Shown: positions 50,501 to 59,727, counted from the stretch's first letter. The stretch: DNA of 64,000 nucleotides from Berberis thunbergii (GCA_003290165.1 QNQO01000685.1:434001-498000), one strand, 5' to 3'. Translations and numbers: made by a program. Notes: generated by a model from the letters alone, not told the origin.

Positions 50501-53500
50501 ATGGTCAAAATTCGTTGACAGACACCTGTGCTATTAATGCGGCCGAAAATTGGCCAAAAAATGGTATGCGGGCTGGACCAAATCACACAGGGTTGACTCG
50601 GGCGGCTTTAAACGGAACTAGTAAAATCGGTCAAAAGCGGCAAAAAAAACGGTAAAAAACGGTCAAAAAGCGGTCCAGGTAACTATAGGTGTTCCAACCT
50701 GCAAAATTAAATTCATTTGATTAATTAGTAAAATAATATATGACTATGATTACATATTTACACCCTTTTGATTAATTATTTATTTTGTAATCTATGACTA
50801 TGATTAAATTTTAAAAATATATACTGAAAAAATTGTCCGCATAATTCCGCTTAGTCCCGCATAATTATGAAAAATCGTAATACGGTTCTGGCCATTTTGC
50901 GACCGCTTTCCGCATTAACTGCATAGATAGACACCGACACGTCTTGGATATGGTCTGGACACGTTGAGAGATCGATGGACAGAGATCGATGGACAGATCA
51001 ATGGACATCAATCGATCTGTCGAGAGGGAGAGATCGATCGAGAGAGAGAGGGAGAGAGATCAATTTCGACAGAGAAAGGGAGAGATCTTACCTTCTTTCA
51101 TTTTTTTTCCTGCGATTTCTCCTTTTGTGGTGCCGAGAATGGCTGGTTTGATTCAGAGATGTGTGCAGCTGAATGGTGGAGCGATCTAGAGATTTTTTTG
51201 TTATTAAGAAAGTCATGGAGATCTGTTGAGTTGGGAGGAAGACCTTGTTGTTGTGAAATGAAGGAAAGAAGATAAACTATATGGAAGTGGAATAATTAAA
51301 TAAATGAGACAGAGATTATCCAAACTAAAGTCTGATTTTTGAAGAATATTTGTTTTGCCCATTGGGCCTTTTGCTCCTTGTGTCACTCTCCAATAAAATC
51401 ATGACACATGGAATAATTCTACCAGGTAGTTATGCAGTTTTTGCTCTTTTTATTTGCATGTAAGCATTCGAAGCCATGTATATATTAAAAAAATAAGTTT
51501 GACTGTGTCGCCAAATCCTATTTTTTTGAAAATTGCCGAGTCGTCGTGTCGTATCCGTGTTCGACACGCGTATCCGAGTCCCTGCATCATAGACAGGAAG
51601 CCATAATAAAGGTTGGATTGACAAAATAAAAGTCGGAGAGACAAATAAAAACAGCAATCTAGAAACCTCGAGGAAATCCAAACTCATCCAGAACTTTGCA
51701 ACTCTAAAATCGGTTTCAAAAGAAAAAGCTCCCTAAAGCGACCTAAGAGACTCACAAAAAACCTTACTTAATTCATATATGCTCCAGCAGATATGCTTGT
51801 ATCATGTAATTAGATATGGGGCAACGTGACGTAAAAAATAATTCCAACTTTGAGCCCTTTACGAATATAGCAGTCATATTCCCTTAACCATTATCCAATG
51901 CTGCAAAAATAAGAATACTGATAAAGGGAGACAATGATCCCAATGTATCAAACAACATTACAGCCTAGAAGATAACAGATGGATTATCCCTTTTTGTAGT
52001 GGGAACAAATATTATTTGATGTAGCCAGAGAACCAAATCATAAATTACAATTCTTTTTTTTCTTTCTTAAAATGTAAAATTACATTTCCAAATTGAACAT
52101 CTTATTTAGCACATAACCTTATGTATGCCTTTGAAGGCGAAGAACATAACTAAGAGAATAGAGATGAAGAACACCATTGAAAAAGGGCTTAGAACAAAAA
52201 CCAGCCTCCCAGAAAAAAGTACCAAAATAGTTTGCAAGATCCCGAGCCAACAATGTGAGACCAGAAATATTAACAGGGACAAGAGTAAAGATCTTGTGAG
52301 ATCTTGACCGCACCAATGAGGTCAGAATCTCTATAGGCCAATTTAAGTTAGAACTTGGGAGGTTAAGACCTTCTATGGTCAGCTTTTATGACATTCTTTA
52401 AGGAATTTGACCATTTCTTTTGAGTCATTTGTCATTGTCTTTTATTTCTATGGTTGTAACTTGTAGTCACGGCAATAATTTGGAGGCCTCCCAATTAACC
52501 CCAAACTCCTCATAAGATTGCTACAAATGACCTGTGCAAAGTGCAGTCAGTAAGATATGGTCAACACCTTCTTCGTAATCATTGCATAATGCACATCTAT
52601 CAACAACAATGAAAGAACATGTTGACCATATGCAATGTCAATAACCACGTCTCTTTGCTATAAATTATCTACTGTTAATACCCTTCAATGACAAATCAAC
52701 CAGATAAGGAATGATACAAAAGAAGTACGAGAAGGAAAAATTGGCAGATAAGGAATGATTCGAATGAAGTATGAGGAGGTACTGACTTGAGTCGTTTGAA
52801 CCAAATGTCTTTGTACATTCCTCAAACCTGAATGTTTTTGACCTGCTGATTTAACTGTCATGTCTCCATCTACATTACTCACCGAATTGGTCTTTGAGAT
52901 GTCCAACCAGGTCCACTTGTCTAGTTGATCATCCAAATGGATTTGGTGTGGTGCATTGATCAGTTCAGTGAAGTTTCTAACACCCAGGCGTTTGTGCCTC
53001 TTTGGAAGAAGAGATTTCAAGCTTGCTCTTGTACATTGTACTTTTCAGCAGCAAACTATTAGTCATATTCATTCACTTGTAGGTCAATATTGCTACTCAT
53101 GTACTACTAACTTGCCATAATATGCTTGTAACATTAGTATAGAATTGAAACTTTTCAAAGATATGTGAACAAAGTTGATGATCTAAGCATGGAGTGTCCA
53201 ATAGGAGTACTTGTGAGTGTTGACACGTTTTTTTGTAGAAAGAGTACTATTTTTACTTAGCTCCCAAGTTTATTGTTTTTTTATTGCATAAAGCTCTGGG
53301 AATGCCCCCGACAAAGATCTGTATGTCAACAATTTTTCTTCCCATAAGACCAACTTTTTCCATTATGAACTCCATATCTACCAGATTCGAAATGACACTT
53401 TTATTGTGCATAATCACTTTCCACAAACAAGCAACCATAAGTAGGTAAATTGGACCTAGTGTACCAATCTTCAATGTTACTCCTGTATCTTGCTGCAATA

Positions 53501-56500
53501 ACTTGTCACCAAGGGGCAATCTGAATCTCCAAAGGCATTTATTATGTAGTTATATTAAATTGTCTCACCTTTCGAATGCCCAACCCTCCTTTTTTTAATG
53601 GCGAAAACCTTCCTCAAATTAATCAAATAGTATTTCCTAACCAAGTGAGATGTGTGCCCTATAAAGAACTCCTTGTAAGTTGCTCAACACAATTTTAAAC
53701 CAAAACGGAAACAATAGTGATCGACATGTGATGGACTAGAATGGAAGTTAAGGTTTTCTTTTTTACTAAAGCCAACCTACCCGTTTTGAAAGATACTTTC
53801 TCTTCCATTCTCCATGTAACCTCTTGCCACACCCCTATGCATTTATACTTAGATTTTTAAGAAGGCCGCCTAAGTAAGTGTATGGCAGACTGCCAGTGCC
53901 AATCATACACCACATTTCAACTAAATTAACTCGAATGCCTCAGGCCAAGTTTGTTAGAGCTTCTCCAATGACAGTGAAAAGGGGCCAACTGGTGTTTAGG
54001 TGGTAGGACTTGTGGCTTCTGGTATCAAAACTGGAAGGTTTAAACGCAAAGGCATTTAAATGGTTTTGGATCCATTAAAAATCTTGCTCAACCTTAAAAT
54101 AATGAGTTAAAGGATAGGTGAGAGAGGATCCTCTTGCCTTATCCCTCTTGAGCTTTCAAAGTGTTCTTTAGGCACTCCATTGAATGCTACTATGAAGGAA
54201 TTTCTCAATACCATTGTCTTCACCCATATGCTTCCAACCCCATCGAACCAACTGGAAAATCTATAAATCTCCAATTTACAGTATCAAAAGCTTTAAGGAA
54301 GTCAACTCAACAACATGATTCCTGATACCTGTTGGCGAATTCTTGAGTCAATAATTTTATTCACTATTAACACGCCATTCAATCAATAGCCTCTTTATAA
54401 CTGCAGCTGAAATAATCTCTTGAAGGGCATTTTTAAGCCTCGTTGCCAGCACCTCAGACATCATTTTGTATACCAAAGAGAAAAGAAAAAAAAACTTAGT
54501 AGTTGAAACACTTCTACTATGATAGCTCCTTTCTTCTTTGGTATAAATATGATCGGTGCCGAGATCAACCGCCACTCTAAAAACTCTCAACGGCCACCTT
54601 TCATCCCTAAATTCCAATCCCATTCCTTCCATTGACCTATATTTCCTTAGCCTGCATGCATAGTGGTGGGGTTTCTCGAAAGGCATTGCTGCTATTAGTG
54701 AGATCCACACACATAATGACATCTGCCCAAACTTTAATATCAAAGTAACTAGTATGTAATCACATTCCCAGTCTCACCTTCAAGATTTTAACATTTAGAA
54801 GGTTCTTATTTTGTTTTTTTGATCCCTTGAAAGAGGTTATGGGTTCTCTTTTTAAGAATCTTTGTCTGTAAATGCCACACATGGATTAGCATTCACTATT
54901 TCCTTTCAAGGTAGACACTTGTTAGTGTTTCTTTTATATTCAGGAGTCACGAAGAGTTCCTCTAGTGCCTTCCCTACAGCTGTATAGTTTACTCTCAAAC
55001 TCTCCTTTCTGTTTAGTTCAAACACTTGTTAGTGTTTCTTGATATTCAGGAGTCACGAAGAGTTCCTCTAGTGCCTTTCCTACCGCTGTATAGTTTACTC
55101 TCAAACTCTCTTTTCTGTTTAGTTCATCTTGTGGCTTTCTTAGAGTGTCCTTTCGCACAAAACGTGTGGGACCATTCTAATTTATCTTAGGGATCTTATG
55201 GGTCATACCTTATTCGAGTTTGGAGCTTTTTGCTTGTGGAAGTGTAAGGCTTTCATTAAAGGGAAGCCCAAAGTCTTATGGAAGCTTGCCCCTTGTGTTG
55301 TTTATTGGGTCATGGTTTCTCAAAAAAACTTATTTACTGGAACATTTGGACGCTAGAAACGGGAAAAATCTTCAAAGGGGAGAAAGTGGTTTTTTCGAAG
55401 GCTATTGGTGAATGTTATTGTTTGCATATGGAATTGGGCATCCTTAAGGCCTAATTTCAACATGTTGGGTTTTGAGGTCTTATAAATTGATATAAGAATA
55501 ATAATAACAATGAAAAAATGGGTGGGTCTCTAATCCGTTTTGGAGTCCCTGTATGTTACATTTTCATCAATGTTTGAATAAATTTTACCTTTTCTCAGAA
55601 AATAGACACCCTCATTAGAGAATAGTGCATTTGCAACGGGAAAGAAAACATGATTTATTAAGCAAGCAGTCATATGGTTTATCCTTACACGTGTACTTAC
55701 TCGTGAAATCAAACCAGAAAGAAGCAACAATACACAAAGCAATAGTATACAAGGTCAGGGTTGACAATCCATCTTCAAGTCTTGCATTATCAGGAATACC
55801 CATTCCTCGTTCCTTCCAATCCCACACCCAAACATTCCCCAAATAATTTAAAGTATTAAATGAAACTTCATATGTGTTATTATATGATCATTACAACGGT
55901 ACATCAATATCAAGGATGCACGGACACGGACACAACACGGCGACTCGGCGATTTTCAAAAAATTAGGACTCGGCGAAACGATCAAATTTAACTTTTTATT
56001 ATTTTTATTTTTTTATAACTCATATGAACATAAACAACCTAACGCTTAAAATTGTTTAAATTTTTTACTTTTGAAGCTGGAAGAGGAGAATTTAACAAAA
56101 GAGACAGAAAAATTTACAGAGATGCTCAGATAGTCAAAATTTACTGAAGAGTATCTAATTTACAAATTATTTCAAAATAGTGTGTAATTGTGTATCTAAG
56201 AGCAAATTAGTCATCATAAACAGATAAATCAAATTACAAAGAAATTATATAGCAAAATACTATTTTATGTGTATTGTATTTAATTTAGAGCGAAGGAAGA
56301 AACGACCTTGATGACGCTTGATGTACCCCTCTCCCCGACTGAAGGAATCAAAAATTGGCAATTTCAATTGAGTGTGGTAGAACTGATGTTTCTTCAAGAA
56401 CTACTTTCAAAAACCAGCAAAGAAAAACAGAAAAAAAAACAAGAAAAAAGAAAAAAAAAACCAAGAAAAACAAGAAAACACTGCCTGTGTCGGAGCCGAG

Positions 56501-56979
56501 TCAAGACTGTGTCGGGATCGTGTCAGTCTCAGTCAACGTGTCTTGATCGTTGACCACGTGTCGGATACGTGTCGGACGCGAGTCCGTGTCCGACACGTAT
56601 CTAACTCTTGAAACGGGGATTTTCCAAAGAGTTTGTGCATCCTTGATCAATATTATGGAAATGAATTGTACATTTGATCTGCAAACAAAAAAAAGAAAGA
56701 TTTACCTGTTATGAACCCACGTGAAGAAATTGAATGTAATCCATCACTTAAAGTAGCTGAAGTCAAAGCTCGTACAAAACTAGCATCGGCACCCTAAAAA
56801 TGAAATAAAATAAATAACTATGAGCAAAGTTTTATACTTGTTTGCCCAAGAAGCCATCTCAAAAGGAGCGGTGCGCTTATTTTAAATGTAATAATTAATG
56901 AAATAAATGGAGTTAGAAATTTTGTAGGACATGTATATAGTACATGAAAACTCACTCTTTTAAGTACTCTTCGTGCCAT
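35121..56979 (-). CDS. Mitochondrial translation initiation factor IF-2, seven coding exons
   Basis: Nuclear gene for the GTPase that brings initiator fMet-tRNA to the small ribosomal subunit in the mitochondrion. Coding exons: 56956-56979, 56706-56793, 46830-46887, 38778-39108, 36100-37137, 35657-35806, 35121-35555. They join in phase to 707 codons plus stop. Residues 1-60 are basic and hydroxyl-rich ([22 protein letters not shown]) ending in RCFHAS, as in a mitochondrial presequence. The IF-2 N-terminal domain is at about 115-170. GTPase motifs: GHVDHGKT 195-202, GITQH 220-224, DTPGH 242-246, NKCD 296-299. Domain II ([14 protein letters not shown]), domain III ([16 protein letters not shown]) and the tRNA-binding C-terminal domain ([13 protein letters not shown]) follow. 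Length is close to that of other plant mitochondrial IF-2. All key residues are present, so I expect it to be functional. The two smallest 5' exons rest on phase, splice sites and family resemblance. Confidence 0.93.
35657..35806 (-). CDS. IF-2 coding exon 6
   Basis: 150 nt, codons 514-563. Acceptor TTGCAG/GTTTTTG and donor AAAG/GTATTC. It encodes [20 protein letters not shown] and GFNVR of domain III. Confidence 0.95.
36100..37137 (-). CDS. IF-2 coding exon 5 (GTPase domain and domain II)
   Basis: 1038 nt, codons 168-513. Acceptor CTGCAG/GAAGTT and donor CTCAG/GTATTC. Contains all GTP-binding motifs and domain II. Confidence 0.97.
37800..38683. mobile_element. Miniature inverted-repeat element with GGT-rich core, in an intron
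   Basis: Ends GGCTCCATTTGTTTC (37800-37814) and GAAACAAACAAAGCC (38669-38683) are imperfect inverted repeats. The core at 37968-38440 is a degenerate run of GGT/GGC triplets ('ggtggtggtgg', 'atggtggcggc'). Flanking TTA and TTG only hint at a 3-bp duplication. It lies wholly in the intron between coding exons 4 and 5. Confidence 0.6.
38778..39108 (-). CDS. IF-2 coding exon 4 (IF2 N-terminal domain)
   Basis: 331 nt: one base completing codon 57, then codons 58-167. Acceptor TTTTTTACAG/T and donor GCAATG/GTATGT. It starts [19 protein letters not shown], the likely junction of presequence and mature protein, and ends in the IF2-N fold ([20 protein letters not shown]). Confidence 0.95.
39865..40000. 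repeat. Tandem repeat, about 56-bp unit
   Basis: The phrase 'gtgtaatacacta' starts at 39867, 39922 and 39979, and 'agaatataatcattgattt' recurs between. About 2.3 units, in the 7.7-kb IF-2 intron. Confidence 0.85.
40290..40735. repeat. Tandem duplication, 222-bp unit
   Basis: 'aaggctt(g/a)tgcctcactacg' starts at 40302 and 40524, followed by matching sequence to 'ttgttggaggactttacc'. Two units, over 90 percent alike by eye; the first also has an extra small internal repeat of 'catatgaggctatggcctcat'. Confidence 0.9.
41124..43743 (+). mobile_element. Decayed LTR element with gag, in an IF-2 intron
   Basis: LTRs at 41124-41398 and about 43368-43743 share 'attaataagtgg.ttgga.cc' and 'gatagtcaagttta' and end in TATCA. 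A degenerate met-tRNA type site (AATCAGAAC) follows the first, and a purine tract 'aaggagaga' precedes the second. The internal part encodes Gag phrases: [17 protein letters not shown] (about 42325), [20 protein letters not shown] (42535-42600), [13 protein letters not shown] (42770 on). A 40-bp tandem duplication at 42769-42848 shifts the frame. The right LTR carries a SINE. No clear target duplication. Confidence 0.7.
43553..43664 (-). mobile_element. tRNA-derived SINE inside the 3' LTR
   Basis: On the minus strand an A-box CAGCTCAGTTGG (about 43640-43651) and a perfect B-box GGTTCGAACCC (43596-43606), 45 bp apart. It ends in a T-run on the minus strand. It interrupts LTR sequence continuous in the other LTR (41290-41315). 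Confidence 0.75.
43950..45169. other. Intron DNA without recognised features
   Basis: AT-rich IF-2 intron sequence. A short (AAAAT)n run at 44220-44242 is the only structure seen. Confidence 0.5.
45178..46173. mobile_element. hAT-like element, family 1, 996 bp
   Basis: Ends CTATGCAGTTAATA and its complement TATTAACTGCATAG. Flanks CCAAAGAT (45170-45177) and CCAGAGAT (46174-46181) agree at 7 of 8 positions. Subterminal DNA is rich in 'cgttata'. The core has 'ttgctttgcttc' repeats and no transposase. Confidence 0.88.
46830..46887 (-). CDS. IF-2 coding exon 3 (58-nt mini-exon)
   Basis: Completes codon 38, adds codons 39-56 ([18 protein letters not shown]) and two bases of Arg 57. Acceptor GTGATGCAG/GA; donor CG/GTCAGC is weak. 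It was chosen because its length (1 modulo 3) is what joins the flanking exons in phase, and because it yields LIRCFHASP, a phrase usual at this point in plant mitochondrial IF-2. It is stranded between 9.8-kb and 7.7-kb introns. Confidence 0.78.
47047..47300 (-). pseudogene. LINE C-terminal fragment
   Basis: Minus strand [20 protein letters not shown] and [11 protein letters not shown], typical of the tail after reverse transcriptase in plant L1-type LINEs. Only this part is present. Confidence 0.65.
48405..48535. repeat. Short tandem duplication, about 79-bp unit
   Basis: 'gaaggccttgcta' followed at matched spacing by 'ggcgaaaggtaaagtt' or 'ggagaaaggtaaattt' occurs twice, at about 48405 and 48484. 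Confidence 0.7.
48880..49243 (-). mobile_element. TRIM: miniature LTR retrotransposon, 364 bp
   Basis: Two short LTRs, 48880-48959 (80 bp) and 49168-49243 (76 bp), both TGTCATGAAC to GATCGTGACA. Target duplication GTTTC at 48875-48879 and 49244-49248 is perfect. On the minus strand TGGTATTAGAGC (49155-49166) next to the LTR is a met-tRNA primer-binding site with one change, and a purine-rich run precedes the other LTR. No coding capacity, as expected for a TRIM. Confidence 0.92.
49260..50447. other. Intron DNA without recognised features
   Basis: IF-2 intron sequence between the TRIM and the next hAT-like element. No coding or repeat structure I can support. Confidence 0.5.
50456..51592 (-). 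mobile_element. hAT-like element, family 2, copy 3, with nested element
   Basis: Perfect 8-bp duplication ACAGGAAG at 50448-50455 and 51593-51600. Ends CTTTAATGCACCGACTCG and, inverted, CTATGATGCAGGGACTCGG. Without the nested 401-bp family 1 element it is about 728 bp, close to copy 1 (735 bp). Subterminal regions are full of 'cgtgtcgg' and 'cgacacg' phrases. Confidence 0.88.
50526..50926. mobile_element. hAT-like element, family 1, 401 bp, nested in family 2
   Basis: Ends CTGTGCTATTAATGCGG and inverted CTATGCAGTTAATGCGG. Flanks ACAGACAC (50518-50525) and ATAGACAC (50927-50934) agree at 7 of 8. Removing it rejoins a family 2 phrase (gtgtc-gtcaacgaattttgacc) also present in copy 2 near 61025. 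Confidence 0.88.
51601..52590. other. Intron DNA, possibly LINE 3' region
   Basis: No firm coding match. Minus-strand reading at about 52120-52320 is hydrophobic and may be the 3' tail of the LINE at 52600-54750, but I cannot show it. Confidence 0.35.
52600..54750 (-). pseudogene. L1-type LINE reverse transcriptase remnant
   Basis: Minus strand, in shifting frames: [20 protein letters not shown] (about 54420-54480), the start of a plant LINE reverse transcriptase; [19 protein letters not shown] and [10 protein letters not shown] (about 53570-53790) from its C-terminal half; [12 protein letters not shown] (53400-53440); [10 protein letters not shown] (52880-52920). Many stops. Same strand as IF-2, within its 9.8-kb intron. 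Confidence 0.7.
54915..55127. repeat. Tandem duplication, 107-bp unit
   Basis: 'acacttgttagtgtttctt' starts at 54915 and 55022, with nearly identical following sequence ('aggagtcacgaagagttcct', 'gtatagtttactctcaaact'). Confidence 0.92.
55200..55480 (+). pseudogene. LINE C-terminal fragment, plus strand
   Basis: [19 protein letters not shown] followed after a shift by [20 protein letters not shown], the pattern of the region after reverse transcriptase in plant LINEs. Opposite orientation to the 52600-54750 remnant, so a separate insertion. Confidence 0.5.
55911..56645 (+). mobile_element. hAT-like element, family 2, copy 1, 735 bp
   Basis: Ends CAAGGATGCACGGAC and inverted CAAGGATGCACAAAC. 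Perfect 8-bp duplication ATCAATAT at 55903-55910 and 56646-56653. Subterminal 'cggcgactcggcg' on the left and 'gtgtcggacgcgagtccgtg' on the right. No transposase. Only about 50 bp from IF-2 coding exon 2. Confidence 0.93.
56706..56793 (-). CDS. IF-2 coding exon 2 (targeting peptide)
   Basis: 88 nt. Acceptor CATTTTTAG/GGTGCC and donor AACAG/GTAAAT. Encodes [18 protein letters not shown] and continues to SSRGFIT plus one base of codon 38. Rich in Arg, Ser, Ala and Leu with no acidic clusters, fitting a mitochondrial presequence. Confidence 0.85.
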
Positions 56980-56997
56980 TTATAAATACATTAGCCT
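56956..56997 (-). CDS. IF-2 start-codon exon
   Basis: Acceptor TGTGCTTGCAG/AGGCTA, start ATG at 56979-56977, coding MARRVLKR, donor AGA/GTGAGT. The 18 bases before the start include an upstream frame ATG TAT TTA TAA that ends exactly where the main ATG begins. Short basic first exons are usual for this gene family in plants. Confidence 0.8.
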
Positions 56998-57942
56998 CTG
57001 CAAGCACAAATAAAGAAGGAAAACATTTAAAATTTTGAATCTTGTGGCTTTGGATAAACAAGTAACAAAATGCTAAAAAGCAGAACAGAAGAAAAACAGT
57101 GAAATTTCATGCATAGTATTCAATGACATTTGATCCACCATAACCATCTATAGTCTATACAATTCAATCTAGTGTAGAATTAAACAGTTGGGAAAGTTGT
57201 GTACATATGGCACAAAATAAACACTTTTTGTGAGTTGGGGAGCTATTGAGGGATATTGGTAGCAATAAGACGAGTCACACTCTTTTGGGAAGTTAAAATC
57301 TATTCGTCTAACTTTGTTTTGTAGGATAACACGGTGTTCTAGAAATAGTTAGGGGGCAGCGAACAGGGGATTAGTACCCAAAAGCCTACACATTTTTTTT
57401 GTATTATAATTTATAAAAGTGAAGTATAATAACATATAAATTACTTCCAATTCAATGCCAAGATAAATATTCAAAATCTATAACCATGAAATTAGGATTG
57501 AAAATTTATTTGGATTACGGATTGCTAATTTATTTGGTTATAATGGTCAAGAAGTGGTTTACCTACCAGAAATTAGGATTGATTCTTTTTTTCTTTTCTT
57601 AATAGAAATAGAAAATTCTGAAGAAAAAAAAAAACAACACCAACGCCAAGACAATCAGATAAAGAAGAAGAAAGCAAGACAGACAAGCATAGTTTATGTG
57701 GATTGGGGTTTAACACAAAAGCTAATAATCGTTTGTCTTGACAACTCCATTCCCAATTTTGTTAACATTGTTCCCTTGAACTTTCATTTAAATAAAACCA
57801 TCATAACCAGTCTAACAAAAATCTCAGCCTATACTCAGACTCCAAAGGAACCTGTTCAAGATCCAATCACAAACAATTAGAGCAGTGATGAGAGTACCAG
57901 GCTGAGACAGACAAATCAGAGAGGAGAGGCAAAGATGAGTAC

Positions 57943-58110
57943 CTGCGATTGAAAGAGATTGTTGAGAAGGATCGCAAAGGTGACACCACTGGAGTAGGTG
58001 GAGCAACAGGACTTGAGAAGGGAGAGACGATAAGAGCAGAGGTGATATCTAGATACTCTCTTATTTTTCTTGGGTGCTCTGCAACCCTAGAACAAATGGG
58101 AGAGGAAACA
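57943..58110 (-). other. Probable non-coding first exon (5' UTR) of the IF-2 gene
   Basis: Minus strand, CT-rich ('tctctcccttctcaagtcc'), without ATG, ending CAATCGCAG/GTACTCATC, a good donor. The next acceptor in the gene is TGCTTGCAG at 56998, giving a 945-bp intron in the 5' UTR. The transcription start is not visible; the 5' end given is a guess from where the CT-rich leader begins. Confidence 0.6.
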
Positions 58111-58149
58111 AAGACCTAACACAGTTAGTTGCTATTTGCAACCAAAAAA

Positions 58150-58260
58150 AATTGCCCAAACCCGACCAGCTGCCTAGGCACCTAGCCAATTCTCCTTCCC
58201 ACCCTACCCAGCCTATCCAGGCGTCTTTGAGACGCTTAGTCCATTTTTTAGAACACTAGG
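58150..58260 (-). mobile_element. Truncated hAT-like terminus in the IF-2 promoter
   Basis: On the minus strand TAGTGTTCTAAAAAATGG followed by 'gacgcctgg' and 'gtgcctaggca', matching the left end of the element at 28274. The other end is not present. The inverted copy is at about 59140-59235. Confidence 0.6.
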
Positions 58261-58654
58261 ATAATATCAATTGAAAATGAAGCACTGGACTGGGGGCAGA
58301 ATTGAGAGGTTTGAAATACGAAAATTTTCCCAAATCCTAATTTTAGTCACAAACATAGTGAGGAGAAAGAGAATGGTGATTGAAACCCTAAGTAGACTAA
58401 GGTAGAAATATAAGTAGAGATGGAGAAATAGGGTTGGAAACCGAAGCGCTAACATAAGGGAGCACCTCCTCCCCATGCCTCCCTTTTGACAGAATCATTC
58501 GTTCATGAAGTCATTCTTCTTCTTAGAATACAAGTATTTATGTTGTGTGCCTTTCAATCCACTTATTAGGGTTCTAAGATTGATGATTGAAGAAAAACTC
58601 ATGTACACCATCTGGTAGGTAGATAGATAGGTAGGTTAGGGGTTTTCTTCTCCA

Positions 58655-58969
58655 TAGGGTTGAACAAAAACCTGACTGAACCGACCGATTTGGTTTAAGT
58701 TTTAAAATTTCAAAACCGATATGGTCGGTTCGGCTTTAAATTTTAAGTGATTTTAACCGACAAATCCGAACCGATCAAATATATATAATAATATGTAACT
58801 ATGTAAGAATAATATAATGTTTAATTTAGTCGATTCGGTTCGATTTTAATAACATTTTTTAGTTGGTCGGTTCAATCCGGTTTACATTTTAATAAATTAA
58901 GATTCATTTGGTTTTGGTTAAAAAAAATTGGAAACCAATAAAAGTCCGTTCATTCGGTTTCCAACCCTA
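58655..58969. mobile_element. hAT-like miniature element, 315 bp, perfect TSD
   Basis: Ends TAGGGTTGAAC and inverted TAGGGTTGGAAAC. Target duplication CTTCTCCA at 58647-58654 and 58970-58977 is exact. Interior is rich in 'ggttcgg' and 'aaccga'. It occupies most of the loop of the large inverted repeat. Confidence 0.9.
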
Positions 58970-59727
58970 CTTCTCCATCTCTACTTATATTTCCACCTTA
59001 GTTTGCTTAGGGTTTCAATCACCATTCTCTTCCTCCTCACTATCTTTGAGACTAAAATTATTATTTGGGAAAGTTTTCGTATTTCAAACCTCCTCTCAAT
59101 TATGCCCTCAGTCCAGTGCTTCATTTTCAATTGATATTATCCTAGTATTCTAAAAATGGACAAAGTGTTCCAAAGACGCCTGATAGGCTGGGTGGGTAGG
59201 AGGGAAAATCGGTCAGGTGCCTAGGCAGTTGGTCGGGTTTGGGCAATTTTTTTTGCAAATAGCAACTAACTGTGTTATAGGTCTTTGTCTCCTCTCCCAT
59301 TTAATCTAGGGTTGCAGAGCACTTAAAGAAAAATAAGAGAGTACCTGGGCGCTCTAATCGTCTCTCCCTTCTCAAGACCTGTTGCTCCACCTACTCTAGC
59401 GGTGTCACCTCTGCGATCCTTCTCAACAATCTCTCTCAATCGCAGGTACTCATCTTTGCCTCTCCTCTCTGATTTGTCTGTCTCAGCCTGGTACTCTCAT
59501 CACTGCTCTAATTATTTGTGATTGGATCTTGAACAAGCTCCTTTGGAGTCTGAGTATAGGCTGAGATGTTTGTTAGACTAGATATGATGGTTTTGTTTAA
59601 ATGAAAGTTCAAGAGAGCAATGTTAACAGAACTAGGAATGGAGTTGTCAAGACAAGCGATTATTAGTTGTGTTAAACCCCAATCCACATACACTATGCTC
59701 ATATGTCTTGTTTTCTTCCCTTGATCA
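58953..59727. repeat. Right arm of the large inverted repeat (inverted IF-2 promoter copy)
   Basis: Plus-strand copy of the IF-2 5' region. The non-coding exon sequence ends CAATCGCAG/GTACTCATC at 59455/59456, with the donor intact. Homology stops at about 59727 inside the first intron, so no coding exon follows. Confidence 0.95.

Larger units (their letters stand above)
57657..58445. repeat. Left arm of a large inverted repeat (IF-2 5' region)
   Basis: About 789 bp, matching the complement of 58953-59727 at roughly 90-95 percent by eye with small indels. It contains the probable non-coding first exon of IF-2, the start of the first intron, the proximal promoter and a truncated hAT-like terminus (58150-58260). 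Confidence 0.95.

Noticed and set aside
39108..56706. Direct splice of coding exon 2 (56706-56793) to exon 4 (38778-39108)
   Set aside because: Exon 2 ends one base into a codon and exon 4 starts with the last base of a codon; the join shifts frame and hits a stop after about 20 codons. The 58-nt exon at 46830-46887 resolves the phase.
56673..56706. A 33-nt mini-intron after exon 2 (donor at 56705, acceptor-like GCAG near 56672)
   Set aside because: Far below the usual minimum length of plant introns, and no coding sequence follows.
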